This document shows, one piece after another, positions 15,812 through 24,823 of a stretch of DNA of 64,000 nucleotides. Made by a program: the position numbers and the translations under genes. The stretch comes from Fertoeibacter niger (GTDB taxonomy: Bacteria > Pseudomonadota > Alphaproteobacteria > Rhodobacterales > Rhodobacteraceae), in the NCBI RefSeq assembly GCF_009380135.2, contig NZ_WHUT02000001.1, positions 434,001 through 498,000 on the forward strand, given 5' to 3'. The notes under the pieces are model-generated. The model was not told the origin of the DNA, made no database searches, and was given only the letters and a program-made list of their open reading frames with translations. Numbering within the stretch: the first letter of the stretch is position 1; each line of letters begins with the position of its first letter.

Positions 15812-16147
15812 ATGCGCTGGCGCACTGTATCGCAGAACTGGGAGGCGTTTCACGGCCTGATGCTGGAAACCTGGCCCGATCTGGATGAAAACGCCCTGAT
15901 CGCGCTGGATGGCGACCGGGCGGGGCTGGTGGAACTGCTGGCCGAAACGCGCGGCTTGACCAGTGACGATGCGGCAAACGAGGTGGCCGAATGGCTGGAA
16001 GGTGCCGTGCCCGCCGATGTCCATATGGACGAGCACCACGACAATGCGGGCATCACCGAAAGCCGCCGCTATGTGCCCCCGGGCGAGGATCCGTCCGATG
16101 ACGATGCCCGCTTTGGCGATGACGCCACCGCGGAACGGCAGGGCTGA
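15812..16147 (+). CDS. CsbD-like small acidic protein
   Basis: In this 111-residue cytosolic protein, residues 1-65 follow the CsbD pattern. They show NWEAFHGLMLETWPDLDENA followed by a small residue, GDR, and later EVAEWLEG, aligning with the N-W-x-x-x-x-G-x-x-x-x-x-W family core. CsbD proteins are general-stress proteins of unknown biochemistry. The C-terminal 40 residues are unusual: rich in Asp, Glu and His (VHMDEHHDN; GEDPSDDDARFGDDA) and probably disordered. The ATG at 15812 has AAGGAAAGGAAACG upstream. It lies downstream of an entericidin, another stress-associated family. Confidence 0.7.
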   Translation: MRWRTVSQNWEAFHGLMLETWPDLDENALIALDGDRAGLVELLAETRGLTSDDAANEVAEWLEGAVPADVHMDEHHDNAGITESRRYVPPGEDPSDDDARFGDDATAERQG

Positions 16148-16387
16148 CGCGCAGCGGCAGGCGTGGCGGCGTGCATACCGCCGCTGCGCCGCCCGTTCTC
16201 GGCGCAGGATCACGCCGATGTGGCCCCTTCCTCGCCTTGCACACAGGCACGGGCAGGCGTAGCACGGGCTGCGGCTGCGCCCGATGCGCGCCGTGCTGCC
16301 GCTTCCGGCGGCAATGTGAATGAATGCTTTGCTACCTGCGCCCGCGCCGATGCGGAGGGCGCGGGACACGGCCTGAAAGGGAACATC

Positions 16388-17044
16388 TTGATCCGCCTCG
16401 ACATATTCTCTGATCCGGTTTGCCCCTGGTGCTATATCGGCAAGGCGCTGCTGGACCGCGCGCTGGAAAGCCGGCCCGATCATCCCTTCGTGCTGGAATG
16501 GCACCCCTTTCAGCTGAATCCCGACATGCCACGTGAAGGTGCCGACCGGCGCAGCTATCTGGAGACCAAATTCGGCGGCAAGGCGCAGGCGGTGGCCGTC
16601 TATGCCCGGGTGGAAGAGGCGGCACAGGCGGCGGGGCTGGAGATCGACTTTGCCGCCATCCAGCGCACCCCCAACACGCTGGATGCCCACCGGCTGATCC
16701 ATTGGGCGGGGCTGGAGGGGCGGCAATCGGCCATGGTCGCAACCCTGTTCCGCGCCTATTTCCGCGAAGGGCGCGACATCGGCGATGCCGCAACGCTGGC
16801 CGAACTTGCAGGCGTGGCGGGCATGGATGCGGCGCTGACCGCGCGGCTGCTGGCCACCGATGCCGACCGCGCCGATCTGGCCGCCCGCGATGCCGATGCC
16901 CGCCAGAAGGGCGTGAACGCCGTGCCCACCTTTCTGATCGACCGCCGCTATGTGCTTTCGGGTGCGCAGCCGGTGGCGCTGTGGCAGCAAGTGGCGGATG
17001 AAATCGTGGACAAGCTGGCGGCGGATCGGGCTGAAAATGGCTGA
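16388..17044 (+). CDS. DsbA-family oxidoreductase, FrnE-like
   Basis: The 218-residue thioredoxin-fold protein has the active site SDPVCPWCYIGKALLDRAL at about residues 8-26 and the cis-proline region VNAVPTFLIDRRYVLSGAQP near 175. This is the FrnE/2-hydroxychromene-isomerase-like branch of DsbA proteins. There is no signal peptide, so it is cytosolic. The start is probably TTG at 16388, since AAAGGGAAC lies upstream and no ATG is available at the domain edge. Its end overlaps the exporter gene by eight bases. Confidence 0.87.
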   Translation: MIRLDIFSDPVCPWCYIGKALLDRALESRPDHPFVLEWHPFQLNPDMPREGADRRSYLETKFGGKAQAVAVYARVEEAAQAAGLEIDFAAIQRTPNTLDAHRLIHWAGLEGRQSAMVATLFRAYFREGRDIGDAATLAELAGVAGMDAALTARLLATDADRADLAARDADARQKGVNAVPTFLIDRRYVLSGAQPVALWQQVADEIVDKLAADRAENG

Positions 17045-18242
17045 GGCACCCCCCAAAGCCCTGCACCAGACCGAATTCATCGCGCTGATCGCCATGCTGT
17101 TCGCCACCATCGCCTTTTCCATCGACGCGATGCTGCCCGCCCTGCCCCGCATCGCCGCCGAACTGTCGCCCGGCAGCCCCAACACCGCGCAGCTGATCAT
17201 CACCAGTTTCGTGCTGGGCATGGGGCTGGGCACCTTCGTCGCCGGGCCATTGTCGGATGCCTTCGGGCGGCGCACGGTGATCGTGGGCGGGGCCGCGCTG
17301 TATTCGCTGGCCGCACTGGTGGCCTGGGTCGCGCCAAGCCTGGAAACACTGCTGCTGGCCCGGGTGGTGCAGGGGCTGGGGGCGGCAGGCCCACGCGTGG
17401 TGACGCTGGCGCTGGTGCGCGACCTTTATCAGGGGCGGCAGATGGCGCGGGTAGTGTCGTTTGCCATGATGATATTCACCATCGTGCCCGCCGCAGCCCC
17501 GCTGCTGGGCACCTTCATCATCGCGGATTTCGGCTGGCGCGGCATCTTTCTGGCCTTCGTGCTGTTTTCCGGCCTGTCGATGCTGTGGTTCCTGCTGCGC
17601 CAGCCCGAAACGCTGCTGCCCGCCGACCGCAGGCCCCTGCGGCTGGCCGCGCTGTGGGACGCGCTGCGCGAGGTCTTGGCGCACCGTGTCATTCAGATCT
17701 CCATCGCCGTGCAGACGCTGGTGTTTGCGGCGCTGTTTGCCATGATCTCGTCCACCCAGCAGATTTTTGACGTGACTTACGGTCGGGATGCCAGCTTTCC
17801 CTACTGGTTTGCCGCCATCGCGCTGCTGGCAGGGTCAGCCAGCCTGGTAAACGCGGCCATCGTGGTGCGGCTGGGCATGCGGCGCATCGTGACGGCCACG
17901 ATGGCGCTGCAGATCGCGCTGTCAGGCGGCATGGCGCTGATGACGGGGTTTGGTCTTTGGCCTGAGGCGCTGGCCTTTCCGGCCTATCTGGTCTGGACGA
18001 CGGGCGTGTTCTTCATGGCCGGGCTGACGCTGGGCAATTTGAACGCGCTGGCGCTGGAACCCGTGGGCCATATCGCCGGCATGGCGGCCTCGGTCACGGG
18101 AGCGATTGCGACGGTGGGCTCGGTAGCGCTGGCAGCCCCGCTGGGGCTGGCCTTTGACGGCACGCCGGTGCCGCTGGCCATGGGCATCGCTGTGCTGTCG
18201 GTGCTGGGCTATGTGCTGATGCGGGCGATGCCGGGGCGGTGA
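17037..18242 (+). CDS. Bcr/CflA-family multidrug MFS exporter
   Basis: The 401-residue protein has about twelve hydrophobic segments. The first, FIALIAMLFATIAFSIDAML, contains the F-S-x-D-A-x-L-P motif typical of Bcr/CflA exporters. The loop 2-3 motif GPLSDAFGRRTVIVGG matches the MFS signature A, and motif C-like GAAGPRVVTLALVRD lies in helix 4-5. It is predicted to expel drugs such as bicyclomycin or sulfonamides by proton antiport, but real substrates vary. The start ATG lies inside the end of the FrnE-like gene, so the two are translationally coupled. Confidence 0.9.
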   Translation: MAEAPPKALHQTEFIALIAMLFATIAFSIDAMLPALPRIAAELSPGSPNTAQLIITSFVLGMGLGTFVAGPLSDAFGRRTVIVGGAALYSLAALVAWVAPSLETLLLARVVQGLGAAGPRVVTLALVRDLYQGRQMARVVSFAMMIFTIVPAAAPLLGTFIIADFGWRGIFLAFVLFSGLSMLWFLLRQPETLLPADRRPLRLAALWDALREVLAHRVIQISIAVQTLVFAALFAMISSTQQIFDVTYGRDASFPYWFAAIALLAGSASLVNAAIVVRLGMRRIVTATMALQIALSGGMALMTGFGLWPEALAFPAYLVWTTGVFFMAGLTLGNLNALALEPVGHIAGMAASVTGAIATVGSVALAAPLGLAFDGTPVPLAMGIAVLSVLGYVLMRAMPGR

Positions 18243-18276
18243 GGGATTGCTGGCGGCGCCGGACAGGTCTTGGCCG

Positions 18277-18303
18277 CCGGGGAGGGTTTCACACCCTCCC
18301 CGG
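18277..18303. terminator. Stable hairpin after the Bcr/CflA gene
   Basis: A ten-base-pair stem CCGGGGAGGG/CCCTCCCCGG with loop TTTCACA lies between the convergent exporter and mfd genes. No T-run follows in either direction. It adjoins a copy of the dispersed element, and together they may act as a bidirectional transcription end. Confidence 0.5.
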
Positions 18304-18308
18304 ACCCC

Positions 18309-18340
18309 TCCCGTGGGATATTTGTGGACAGAAAATGAAG
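18309..18340 (+). repeat. Dispersed intergenic element, variant copy
   Basis: This copy has the core GGGATATTTGTGGACAGAAA followed by ATG, related to the copies at 8912-8995, 43076-43111 and 45948-45984. The GC-rich flank differs (CCCTCCCGT instead of CCTCCGGCG). It sits in the convergent gap between the exporter gene and mfd. Confidence 0.7.
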
Positions 18341-18377
18341 AAAGGACATGGGCGCATGTGGGCATGAACCTGCGGCC

Positions 18378-21300
18378 TCAGCCCTTGGGCTTCACCACTT
18401 TCTCGGCCAGATCGCGGGCTATCGCAAAGGCGCCCTTGATCCGTTCGCCTTCGGTCGACCAGTCGCTGAGGAGCACGATCTTGTTGCCCGCGATCCGCGC
18501 GCCGGGCTGGGTCTTGATGAAATCCACCAGACCCGCCGGGTTGGCGAACTTGTCTTGATGGAACTGCACTGTCACGCCCTTTGGCCCGGCATCCAGCTTG
18601 GCGATGCCCGCGCGTTTGCACATCGCCTTGATCCGCACCACCAAAAGCAGGGTGTTCACCTCGCGCGGCAGTTCGCCGAAACGGTCGATCAGTTCGGCGG
18701 CGAAACCCTCCAGCTCCACCTTTGTGGTCAGGCCCGAGAGGCGCCGGTAGAGGCCAAGGCGCACGTCCAGATCGGGCACAAAGGCCTCGGGGATCAGCAC
18801 CGGCACGCCAAGGTTGATCTGCGGTGCCCACTGGTCATCGGCGGCGGTCAGCCCGCCAATCTCGCCTGACCTGAGCTTGGCGATCGTTTCCTCCAGCATG
18901 GCCTGGTAAAGCTCGTAGCCGACCTCCTTGATATGGCCCGACTGTTCCTCGCCCAGAAGGTTGCCCGCGCCGCGCAGGTCAAGGTCATGGCTGGCCAGGT
19001 TGAACCCCGCGCCAAGGCTGTCGAGTGAGCCCAGCAGGCGAAGCCGCTTGGTGGCCTGCGGGGTCAGCGGGCTGCGGGGTTTGGTGGTGAGGTAGGCATA
19101 GGCGCGGGTTTTCGCCCGGCCCACCCGGCCCCGGATCTGGTAGAGCTGCGACAGGCCGAACATGTCGGCGCGGTGGATGATCATCGTGTTGGCGGTGGGG
19201 ATGTCGAGCCCCGATTCCACGATGGTCGTGGCCAGCAGAACGTCATACTTGCCGTCATAGAACTGGTTCATCCGGTCATCCAGATCACCCGCCGCCAACT
19301 GTCCGTGGCCGATCACATAGCTGACCTCGGGCACATGGGTTTTCAGGAAATCCTCGATTTCCGGCAGGTCGCTGATGCGCGGCACCACATAGAACGACTG
19401 CCCGCCCCGGAAGCGTTCGCGCAGCAAGGCCTCGCGGATCGTCACCGTGTCGAATTCCGACACATAGGTGCGGATCGCCAGCCGGTCCACCGGCGGGGTG
19501 GCGATGATCGACAGATCCCGCACCCCGGTGAGGCTGAGTTGCAGCGTGCGCGGAATGGGCGTGGCGGTCAGCGTCAGCACATGCACCTCGGACCGCATTT
19601 CCTTCAGCCGTTCCTTGTGGGCCACGCCGAAATGCTGTTCCTCGTCGATCACCAAGAGGCTGAGGTTCTTGAATTTTATCCCCTTGGCCAGCAGTGCATG
19701 GGTGCCGATGCAGATATCCACCGTGCCATCGGCCAGACCGGCGCGGGTGGCATTCGCCTCTTTCAGCGGAACGAAACGCGAGAGTTGCCGCACCTGCATG
19801 GGAAAGCCCCGGAACCGCTCGGCAAAGCTGCGGAAATGCTGGCGGGCAAGCAGCGTCGTGGGGCAGATCACCGCCACCTGCATGCCCGCCATGGCTGCGA
19901 CAAAGGCGGCGCGGATGGCCACTTCGGTCTTACCAAAGCCCACATCGCCCACAACCAGCCGGTCCATCGGGCGGCCCGCCTCAAGATCGGCCACCACATC
20001 GGCGATGGCCGACAATTGGTCATCGGTTTCCTGATAGGGGAAGCGGGCGGCAAACGCCTCCCACATCTGATGCGGGGCTTCCAGAACGGGGGCATGGCGC
20101 AACTGCCGTTCGGCGGCGATGCGCATCAACCGGTCGGCAATCTCGCGGATGCGTTCCTTGAGCTTGGCCTTTTTCGCCTGCCAGGCCCCACCGCCCAGCC
20201 GGTCAAGTAGGCCCTCCTCATGGCCATAACGGCTGAGAAGCTCGATATTCTCCACCGGCAGATAGAGTTTCGCCTCCTCGGCATAGTGGATCAGCAGGTA
20301 ATCATGTGGCGGGCCGGGCTTGTTCGACGGCATCTGCGGCACGCGCAGCGTCTCCAGCCCCATGTAGCGGCCCACGCCATGTTCGACATGCACCACCAGA
20401 TCGCCGGGTGACAGCGTGTCAACCTCGCGCAGGAAATTCTCGGCCTTGCGGCGTTTCTTGGGTTTGCTGACCAGCCGGTCGCCCAGCACGTCCTGTTCGG
20501 AAATCACCGCCAGCCCGGGGGCGACGAACCCCTGTTCCAGCGCCCAGACCAGCAGATAAAGCCCGCCACGGCCCGTGCCATTCTCAAGGCCGGGCACCTC
20601 GCGCAGATCGCGGATCGGGGTGGCGCCCAGCACGCCCTGATCCTCCATCAGCCCTTTCAGCCGTTCGCGGGCACCCTCGGACCAGCTTGCAATCACCACC
20701 TGCCGGTCGTCGCGCAACGCCTTCAGATGATCGGCCAAGGCCCCGAACAGGCTGATGTTTTCCTGCTGGCGTTCGGCGGCAAAGCTGCGGCCCATGCGCC
20801 CGCCCGCATCCAGCACCCCCGGCCCGGGCGATTGTGGGTTGGGCGATAGTTGCACGGTGCGGTGCACGGACAGTGCCGCCTCCCACGCAGCGTCATCCAG
20901 ATACAAAAGATCCGGGGCCACGGGTTTATAGACCGTATCCAGCCGCCCCTTGGCCGTCAGCGCCTCGCGCCTTGCATCATACTGGTCGGCGATGCCTTCC
21001 CAGCGCGACAGGCGGGCGGCGGTCACCTGATCGTCCAGCATCACCGCCGCTTCGGGCAGGAAATCGAACAGCGTTTCCAGCCGGGCGTGGAAGAAGGGCA
21101 GCCAATGCTCCATCCCCTGATGCTTGCGGCCTGCCGTCACCGCCTCATACAAGGGGTCATCGGTGCCCGCCGTGCCGAATTCCACGCGGTAGTTCTGGCG
21201 AAACCGGCTGATCGCGGCCTCGTCCAGTATCACCTCGGACACCGGGGCAAGTTCGACCACTGTCAGCTTTTCGGTGGTGCGCTGGGTTTCGGGGTCGAAC

Positions 21301-21857
21301 CGGCGCGCGCCGTCCAGCACGTCGCCAAAGAAATCCAGCCGCACCGGCCCACCCCGCCCCGGCGGATAAATGTCGATGATCCCGCCACGAATGGCGAAAT
21401 CGCCGGGCTCCGTCACCGTGGTGACAGGCGAAAACCCCATCCGCGCCAGATAGTTGCGTAACACGCCCTCGTTCACCCGGTCACCCACGCGGGCGCTGAA
21501 CGACGCCGCGCGCAACACCTCGCGCGCAGGCAGGCGCTGGGTGGCGGCATTCAGCGTGGTCAGCAGGATGAACGGCCCCGGCACGCCATGCGCCAGTGCC
21601 GCCAGCGTGGCCATGCGGCGCGCGCAGATGTCGGGGTTGGGCGAGATGCGGTCATAGGGCAGGCAATCCCAGGCCGGCAGTTCCAGCACCACCGCGCCGG
21701 GGGCCATCACCGCCAGGGCGGCGCGCATCGCCTCCAGCCGCTTGTCGTCGCGGGCCACATGCACCACCGGCACACCGCGTGCCAGTTCGCGGGCCAGAAG
21801 CCGTGCATCAAAGCCCTCGGGCGCGCCGCCCAGAATGATCCGCGAAACCTGTGTCAT
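18378..21857 (-). CDS. mfd: Transcription-repair coupling factor
   Basis: Mfd displaces RNA polymerase stalled at lesions and recruits UvrA. The 1159-residue length is normal. A UvrB-like N-terminal module is followed by the CarD-like polymerase-interaction domain (LSPGDLVVHVEHGVGRYMG, about residue 475). The helicase core carries Walker A GDVGFGKTE (about 637), DEEQ (about 737), SATP-like TLTATPIPRTLQ and the motif VI region QIRGRVGRAKTRAYAYL. A C-terminal D7 domain completes it. The ATG at 21857 opens directly at the N-terminal domain. It follows the membrane protein gene at 22426-21905 by 47 bases. Confidence 0.97.
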   Translation of the reverse strand: MTQVSRIILGGAPEGFDARLLARELARGVPVVHVARDDKRLEAMRAALAVMAPGAVVLELPAWDCLPYDRISPNPDICARRMATLAALAHGVPGPFILLTTLNAATQRLPAREVLRAASFSARVGDRVNEGVLRNYLARMGFSPVTTVTEPGDFAIRGGIIDIYPPGRGGPVRLDFFGDVLDGARRFDPETQRTTEKLTVVELAPVSEVILDEAAISRFRQNYRVEFGTAGTDDPLYEAVTAGRKHQGMEHWLPFFHARLETLFDFLPEAAVMLDDQVTAARLSRWEGIADQYDARREALTAKGRLDTVYKPVAPDLLYLDDAAWEAALSVHRTVQLSPNPQSPGPGVLDAGGRMGRSFAAERQQENISLFGALADHLKALRDDRQVVIASWSEGARERLKGLMEDQGVLGATPIRDLREVPGLENGTGRGGLYLLVWALEQGFVAPGLAVISEQDVLGDRLVSKPKKRRKAENFLREVDTLSPGDLVVHVEHGVGRYMGLETLRVPQMPSNKPGPPHDYLLIHYAEEAKLYLPVENIELLSRYGHEEGLLDRLGGGAWQAKKAKLKERIREIADRLMRIAAERQLRHAPVLEAPHQMWEAFAARFPYQETDDQLSAIADVVADLEAGRPMDRLVVGDVGFGKTEVAIRAAFVAAMAGMQVAVICPTTLLARQHFRSFAERFRGFPMQVRQLSRFVPLKEANATRAGLADGTVDICIGTHALLAKGIKFKNLSLLVIDEEQHFGVAHKERLKEMRSEVHVLTLTATPIPRTLQLSLTGVRDLSIIATPPVDRLAIRTYVSEFDTVTIREALLRERFRGGQSFYVVPRISDLPEIEDFLKTHVPEVSYVIGHGQLAAGDLDDRMNQFYDGKYDVLLATTIVESGLDIPTANTMIIHRADMFGLSQLYQIRGRVGRAKTRAYAYLTTKPRSPLTPQATKRLRLLGSLDSLGAGFNLASHDLDLRGAGNLLGEEQSGHIKEVGYELYQAMLEETIAKLRSGEIGGLTAADDQWAPQINLGVPVLIPEAFVPDLDVRLGLYRRLSGLTTKVELEGFAAELIDRFGELPREVNTLLLVVRIKAMCKRAGIAKLDAGPKGVTVQFHQDKFANPAGLVDFIKTQPGARIAGNKIVLLSDWSTEGERIKGAFAIARDLAEKVVKPKG

Positions 21858-21904
21858 GCCGCCTGACTTATCCGACGCTGCGCCCGCGTCAACCCGGGCC
21901 ACCG

Positions 21905-22426
21905 CTACAGCGCACTGACCGACAGGTTCTGATACATGCCCCAGAGCGCGGTAAAGAAGATCGCCACCATGCCGATGCCCTGCGTGGTCAGCCGGTGGTG
22001 CAACAGCAAGCGGTGCATGTCGGCCCCTTCGGGGCGCAACGCCTCTACCCGGGCAGCGGCGCGCAGCGTAAGGCCGCCCACCAGCGTCATCGGGGCCATC
22101 AGACAGAACACCGCCTGCGCGAATTCCTGCCCATAGACAAAGCCCAAGAGGAACAGCGCCGACACCAGCATGGCCACCAGCCCCACCAGCCACATTCCCG
22201 CCCGCCGCACGATATACAGCATCCGGTCAGCGTTGATGCGCACCATGCTTTCCATATCGGCCTGCACCCGCCCGCCGCTGCGTTTGGCGCGCAGGATCAG
22301 GTCATAGGGCACGCCCAGCACCCAGTGGCTTGCCGTGGACCACAACACCGCCAGCGCGATCCAGAACCACATGTTCGAGAACGACCGCGTGTCAATGAAC
22401 TCGAATACCGTTTCATACCATTCCAA
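21905..22426 (-). CDS. Conserved multi-pass membrane protein, unknown function
   Basis: The 173-residue protein has about four hydrophobic segments (near residues 17-40, 75-97, 105-125 and 148-168). A positively charged loop, ILRAKRSGGRVQADMESMVR, lies between the first two. It begins with MEWYETVFEFIDTRSFSNMW from a TTG codon at 22426. I do not recognise a characterised family. The small gap to mfd suggests co-transcription, but there is no obvious functional link to repair. Confidence 0.75.
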   Translation of the reverse strand: MEWYETVFEFIDTRSFSNMWFWIALAVLWSTASHWVLGVPYDLILRAKRSGGRVQADMESMVRINADRMLYIVRRAGMWLVGLVAMLVSALFLLGFVYGQEFAQAVFCLMAPMTLVGGLTLRAAARVEALRPEGADMHRLLLHHRLTTQGIGMVAIFFTALWGMYQNLSVSAL

Positions 22427-22619
22427 CGCGGCCCTGCCCCTGTTTCACCGGCACCTTTGCCCCCCGGCAGCGCCTTCCCGGCATTCCTACTCTTGAGCCA
22501 CGCGCTTTTCCATGGCAGGCAGGAAATATTCGCGTCCGGGCGCAGGTCTGCCACGCGGTTGCCCAACCCCGCGCCACATCTTGCGCCAGATCGACCGATC
22601 CGCCAGCCGAAAGTCCGCC

Positions 22620-23624
22620 ATGCGCCCGATCCAAGCCGCCTATCCCGCCGCCCGTTTCCGCCGTGTCCGCCGCACCGATGCGCTGCGGCGGCTGACGCAG
22701 GAAAACCTGCTGGCCCCCGGCGATCTGATCTGGCCGCTGTTCGTGCGCGACGGGGTGGATGTGGTGGAACCCATCGCCTCCATGCCCGGGGTGGCGCGGC
22801 TGTCGGTTGACCGGGTGGTGCGCGCGGCGGAAGAGGCGGCGGAACTGGGCATTCCCGCCGTCTGCCTGTTTCCCTACACCGCCGCGGATTTGCGGACCGA
22901 GGATTGCGCCGAGGCCTGGAACCCCGACAACCTGGCCAACCGCGCCATCCGCGCCATCAAATCCGCCGTGCCACAGATTGCCGTGATGACCGATGTGGCG
23001 CTGGACCCCTACAACATCAACGGCCATGACGGGCTGGTGCGCGATGGCATCATCCTGAACGATGAAACGGTGGAGGCGCTGGTGAAGATGGCGCTGGCGC
23101 AGGCCGAGGCGGGGGCCGACATCCTTGGCCCGTCTGACATGATGGATGGCCGCATCGGCGCGATGCGTTGGGCGCTGGAGGGGGCGGGCCACAAGGATGT
23201 GGCGATCCTCAGCTATGCCGCCAAATATGCCAGCGCCTTCTACGGCCCGTTCCGCGATGCGGTGGGGGCATCCGGGCGTCTGGTGGGTGACAAGAAAACC
23301 TATCAGATGAACCCCGCCAACAGCGACGAGGCCCTGCGCCTGATCGAGCGTGACCTGATGGAAGGCGCCGACATGGTGATGGTGAAACCCGGGATGCCCT
23401 ATCTCGATATCTGCCGCCGGGTGAAGGACACGTTCGGCGTGCCGACCTATGCCTATCAGGTGTCGGGCGAATATGCGATGATCCGGGGTGCGGCCGAGCG
23501 TGGCTGGATCAACGGCGAGGCCGCGATGATGGAAAGCCTGATGGGCTTCAAACGCGCGGGCTGCGACGGGATCCTCAGCTATTTTGCCCCTGCCGCCGCG
23601 CGGCTTTTGAGCGGCCTTACCTGA
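22620..23624 (+). CDS. hemB: Delta-aminolevulinic acid dehydratase (porphobilinogen synthase)
   Basis: It condenses two 5-aminolevulinate molecules to porphobilinogen, the common step to haem, bacteriochlorophyll and cobalamin. The 334-residue protein has LIWPLFVRDG near residue 40, the metal-site region VMTDVALDPYNINGHDG and the first Schiff-base lysine in ILSYAAKYASAFYGPFRDA. The catalytic lysine lies in MVKPGMPYLD. The metal loop lacks the cysteine triad of zinc enzymes (D-V-A-L-D instead of D-V-C-L-C), pointing to the magnesium-type enzyme. The ATG at 22620 was chosen at the domain edge. It is divergent from the membrane protein gene. Confidence 0.97.
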   Translation: MRPIQAAYPAARFRRVRRTDALRRLTQENLLAPGDLIWPLFVRDGVDVVEPIASMPGVARLSVDRVVRAAEEAAELGIPAVCLFPYTAADLRTEDCAEAWNPDNLANRAIRAIKSAVPQIAVMTDVALDPYNINGHDGLVRDGIILNDETVEALVKMALAQAEAGADILGPSDMMDGRIGAMRWALEGAGHKDVAILSYAAKYASAFYGPFRDAVGASGRLVGDKKTYQMNPANSDEALRLIERDLMEGADMVMVKPGMPYLDICRRVKDTFGVPTYAYQVSGEYAMIRGAAERGWINGEAAMMESLMGFKRAGCDGILSYFAPAAARLLSGLT

Positions 23625-23626
23625 AC

Positions 23627-23657
23627 GCAGGGGCAAACTCTTGCCCAGCCTGCGGCA
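23627..23657 (+). terminator. Probable terminator of hemB
   Basis: GGGCAA-ACTC-TTGCCC makes a six-base-pair stem, extended by GCAG/CTGC across a three-base bulge. GGCATTTTG follows. The hairpin begins two bases after the hemB stop. The short U-tract makes this a moderate candidate. Confidence 0.45.
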
Positions 23658-23784
23658 TTTTGCCGATCTCGCCGATGACAGGCGCGGCAAACTGCGGTAA
23701 CATGCGCGCCAAGGGGCACAAGACCCCGGAACCGGACCGGGGCAGGCGTGTCCACCCCGGCCAGAGGCGGTAAAGGGTAGTGAT

Positions 23785-24336
23785 ATGACAGTCAACAGAC
23801 GCATTCTTCTGGGCGGCATCGGGGCGTCGCTGGCGCTGGCAGCCTGCGGCAACGGCGTGGGCGGCAACGGCGCGCAGACCATCGACGCGCGGGTCGATAC
23901 CACGCGCGATTTCCTGTTCAGCCGCTATCCCGGCACGCAGGAACTGTCGCGTCAGGCATTCGGCGTGCTGTATATGCCGCTGGTCACAGAGGCGGGATTC
24001 GGCATCGGCGGGGCCTATGGGCGCGGCGCGTTGCGCATCAATGACGTGACGGTGGATTATTATTCCACCACCCGCGCCACCATCGGGTTCCAGATCGGCG
24101 CACAGCAATATGCCCATGCGCTGTTCTTCATGACCGAAGGCGCGCTGGGTGATTTCCGCCGTGGCAGCGGCTGGGCCGCCGGGGCCGACGTGCGCTATGC
24201 CACGCCGGAACAGGGTGCGAGCCTTGGCAAGGAAACCACCGAGATCGAGCCGGTGATCGCGCTGGTGTTTGGCCAGTCGGGCCTGATCGCAGGGGCCACG
24301 CTGGCCGGTGTGAAATACACGCGGATCATTCCGTAA
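23785..24336 (+). CDS. SYLF/Ysc84-domain lipoprotein
   Basis: The 183-residue protein has a leader with lipobox LALAACGNG (acylated Cys near residue 21). The mature part follows the SYLF/Ysc84 pattern: GVLYMPLVTEAGFGIGGAYG, RGALRINDVTVDYYS, then IGAQQYAHALFFMTEGALGDF, and a C-terminal GLIAGATLAGVKYTRI. SYLF domains bind lipids in eukaryotes; bacterial roles are poorly known. The ATG at 23785 is preceded by AAGGGTAGTGAT. It is predicted to be an outer-membrane or periplasm-facing lipoprotein. It converges with an acetyltransferase gene nine bases away. Confidence 0.85.
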   Translation: MTVNRRILLGGIGASLALAACGNGVGGNGAQTIDARVDTTRDFLFSRYPGTQELSRQAFGVLYMPLVTEAGFGIGGAYGRGALRINDVTVDYYSTTRATIGFQIGAQQYAHALFFMTEGALGDFRRGSGWAAGADVRYATPEQGASLGKETTEIEPVIALVFGQSGLIAGATLAGVKYTRIIP

Positions 24337-24345
24337 GGCTGTGCG

Positions 24346-24819
24346 TCAGGCCCGGGGGGTGATGTTCATCGACATCACCTTTTCGCCTTCCTCCCAGCGC
24401 CCGGTCCAGCGAAAGCCCAGGCTTTCATAAAACCCCTGCGCGCTGTGCGGCACATCGCTCACGCCGCAGGTCAGGCGCGGGCAGCCCCAGTCCTGCGCCA
24501 CGGCAACAGCCATGCCGATGGCCGTCCGGCCATGGCCGTGGCCCTGATGTTCGGCGGCGATCATCAGACGCCAAAGATAGGCCGCGTCATGATCGTCATC
24601 CGGTTTGTGGAACGGGTATTCGCGGGGATGGACCATGGCCATCAGCCCGACCGGCACCGCACCCAGCCACAGCCCCCAGACCCGCGACCCCGGCTCGAAC
24701 GGGGCCTCGGCAAAGGTTTTCATGTTGGACGACACAAGGTCGCGCTGGCCGGGATGAACCGACAGGTGCATCAGCGCAAACAGGGTGTCGCGAGTGACGA
24801 TGCGCCGTTCCAGCACCAC
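24346..24819 (-). CDS. GNAT-family N-acetyltransferase
   Basis: The 157-residue GNAT protein has VWGLWLGAVPVGLMAMV as strands 2-4, the acetyl-CoA loop IAAEHQGHGHGRTAIGMAV (R/Q-x-x-G-x-G/A, about residues 90-105) and the late motif SAQGFYESLGFRWTGR. The substrate is unknown, but the layout resembles SpeG/PaiA-type small-molecule acetyltransferases. The start is GTG at 24819, four bases after the upstream dehydrogenase stop, indicating an operon with it. Confidence 0.85.
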   Translation of the reverse strand: MVLERRIVTRDTLFALMHLSVHPGQRDLVSSNMKTFAEAPFEPGSRVWGLWLGAVPVGLMAMVHPREYPFHKPDDDHDAAYLWRLMIAAEHQGHGHGRTAIGMAVAVAQDWGCPRLTCGVSDVPHSAQGFYESLGFRWTGRWEEGEKVMSMNITPRA

Positions 24820-24823
24820 CGCC

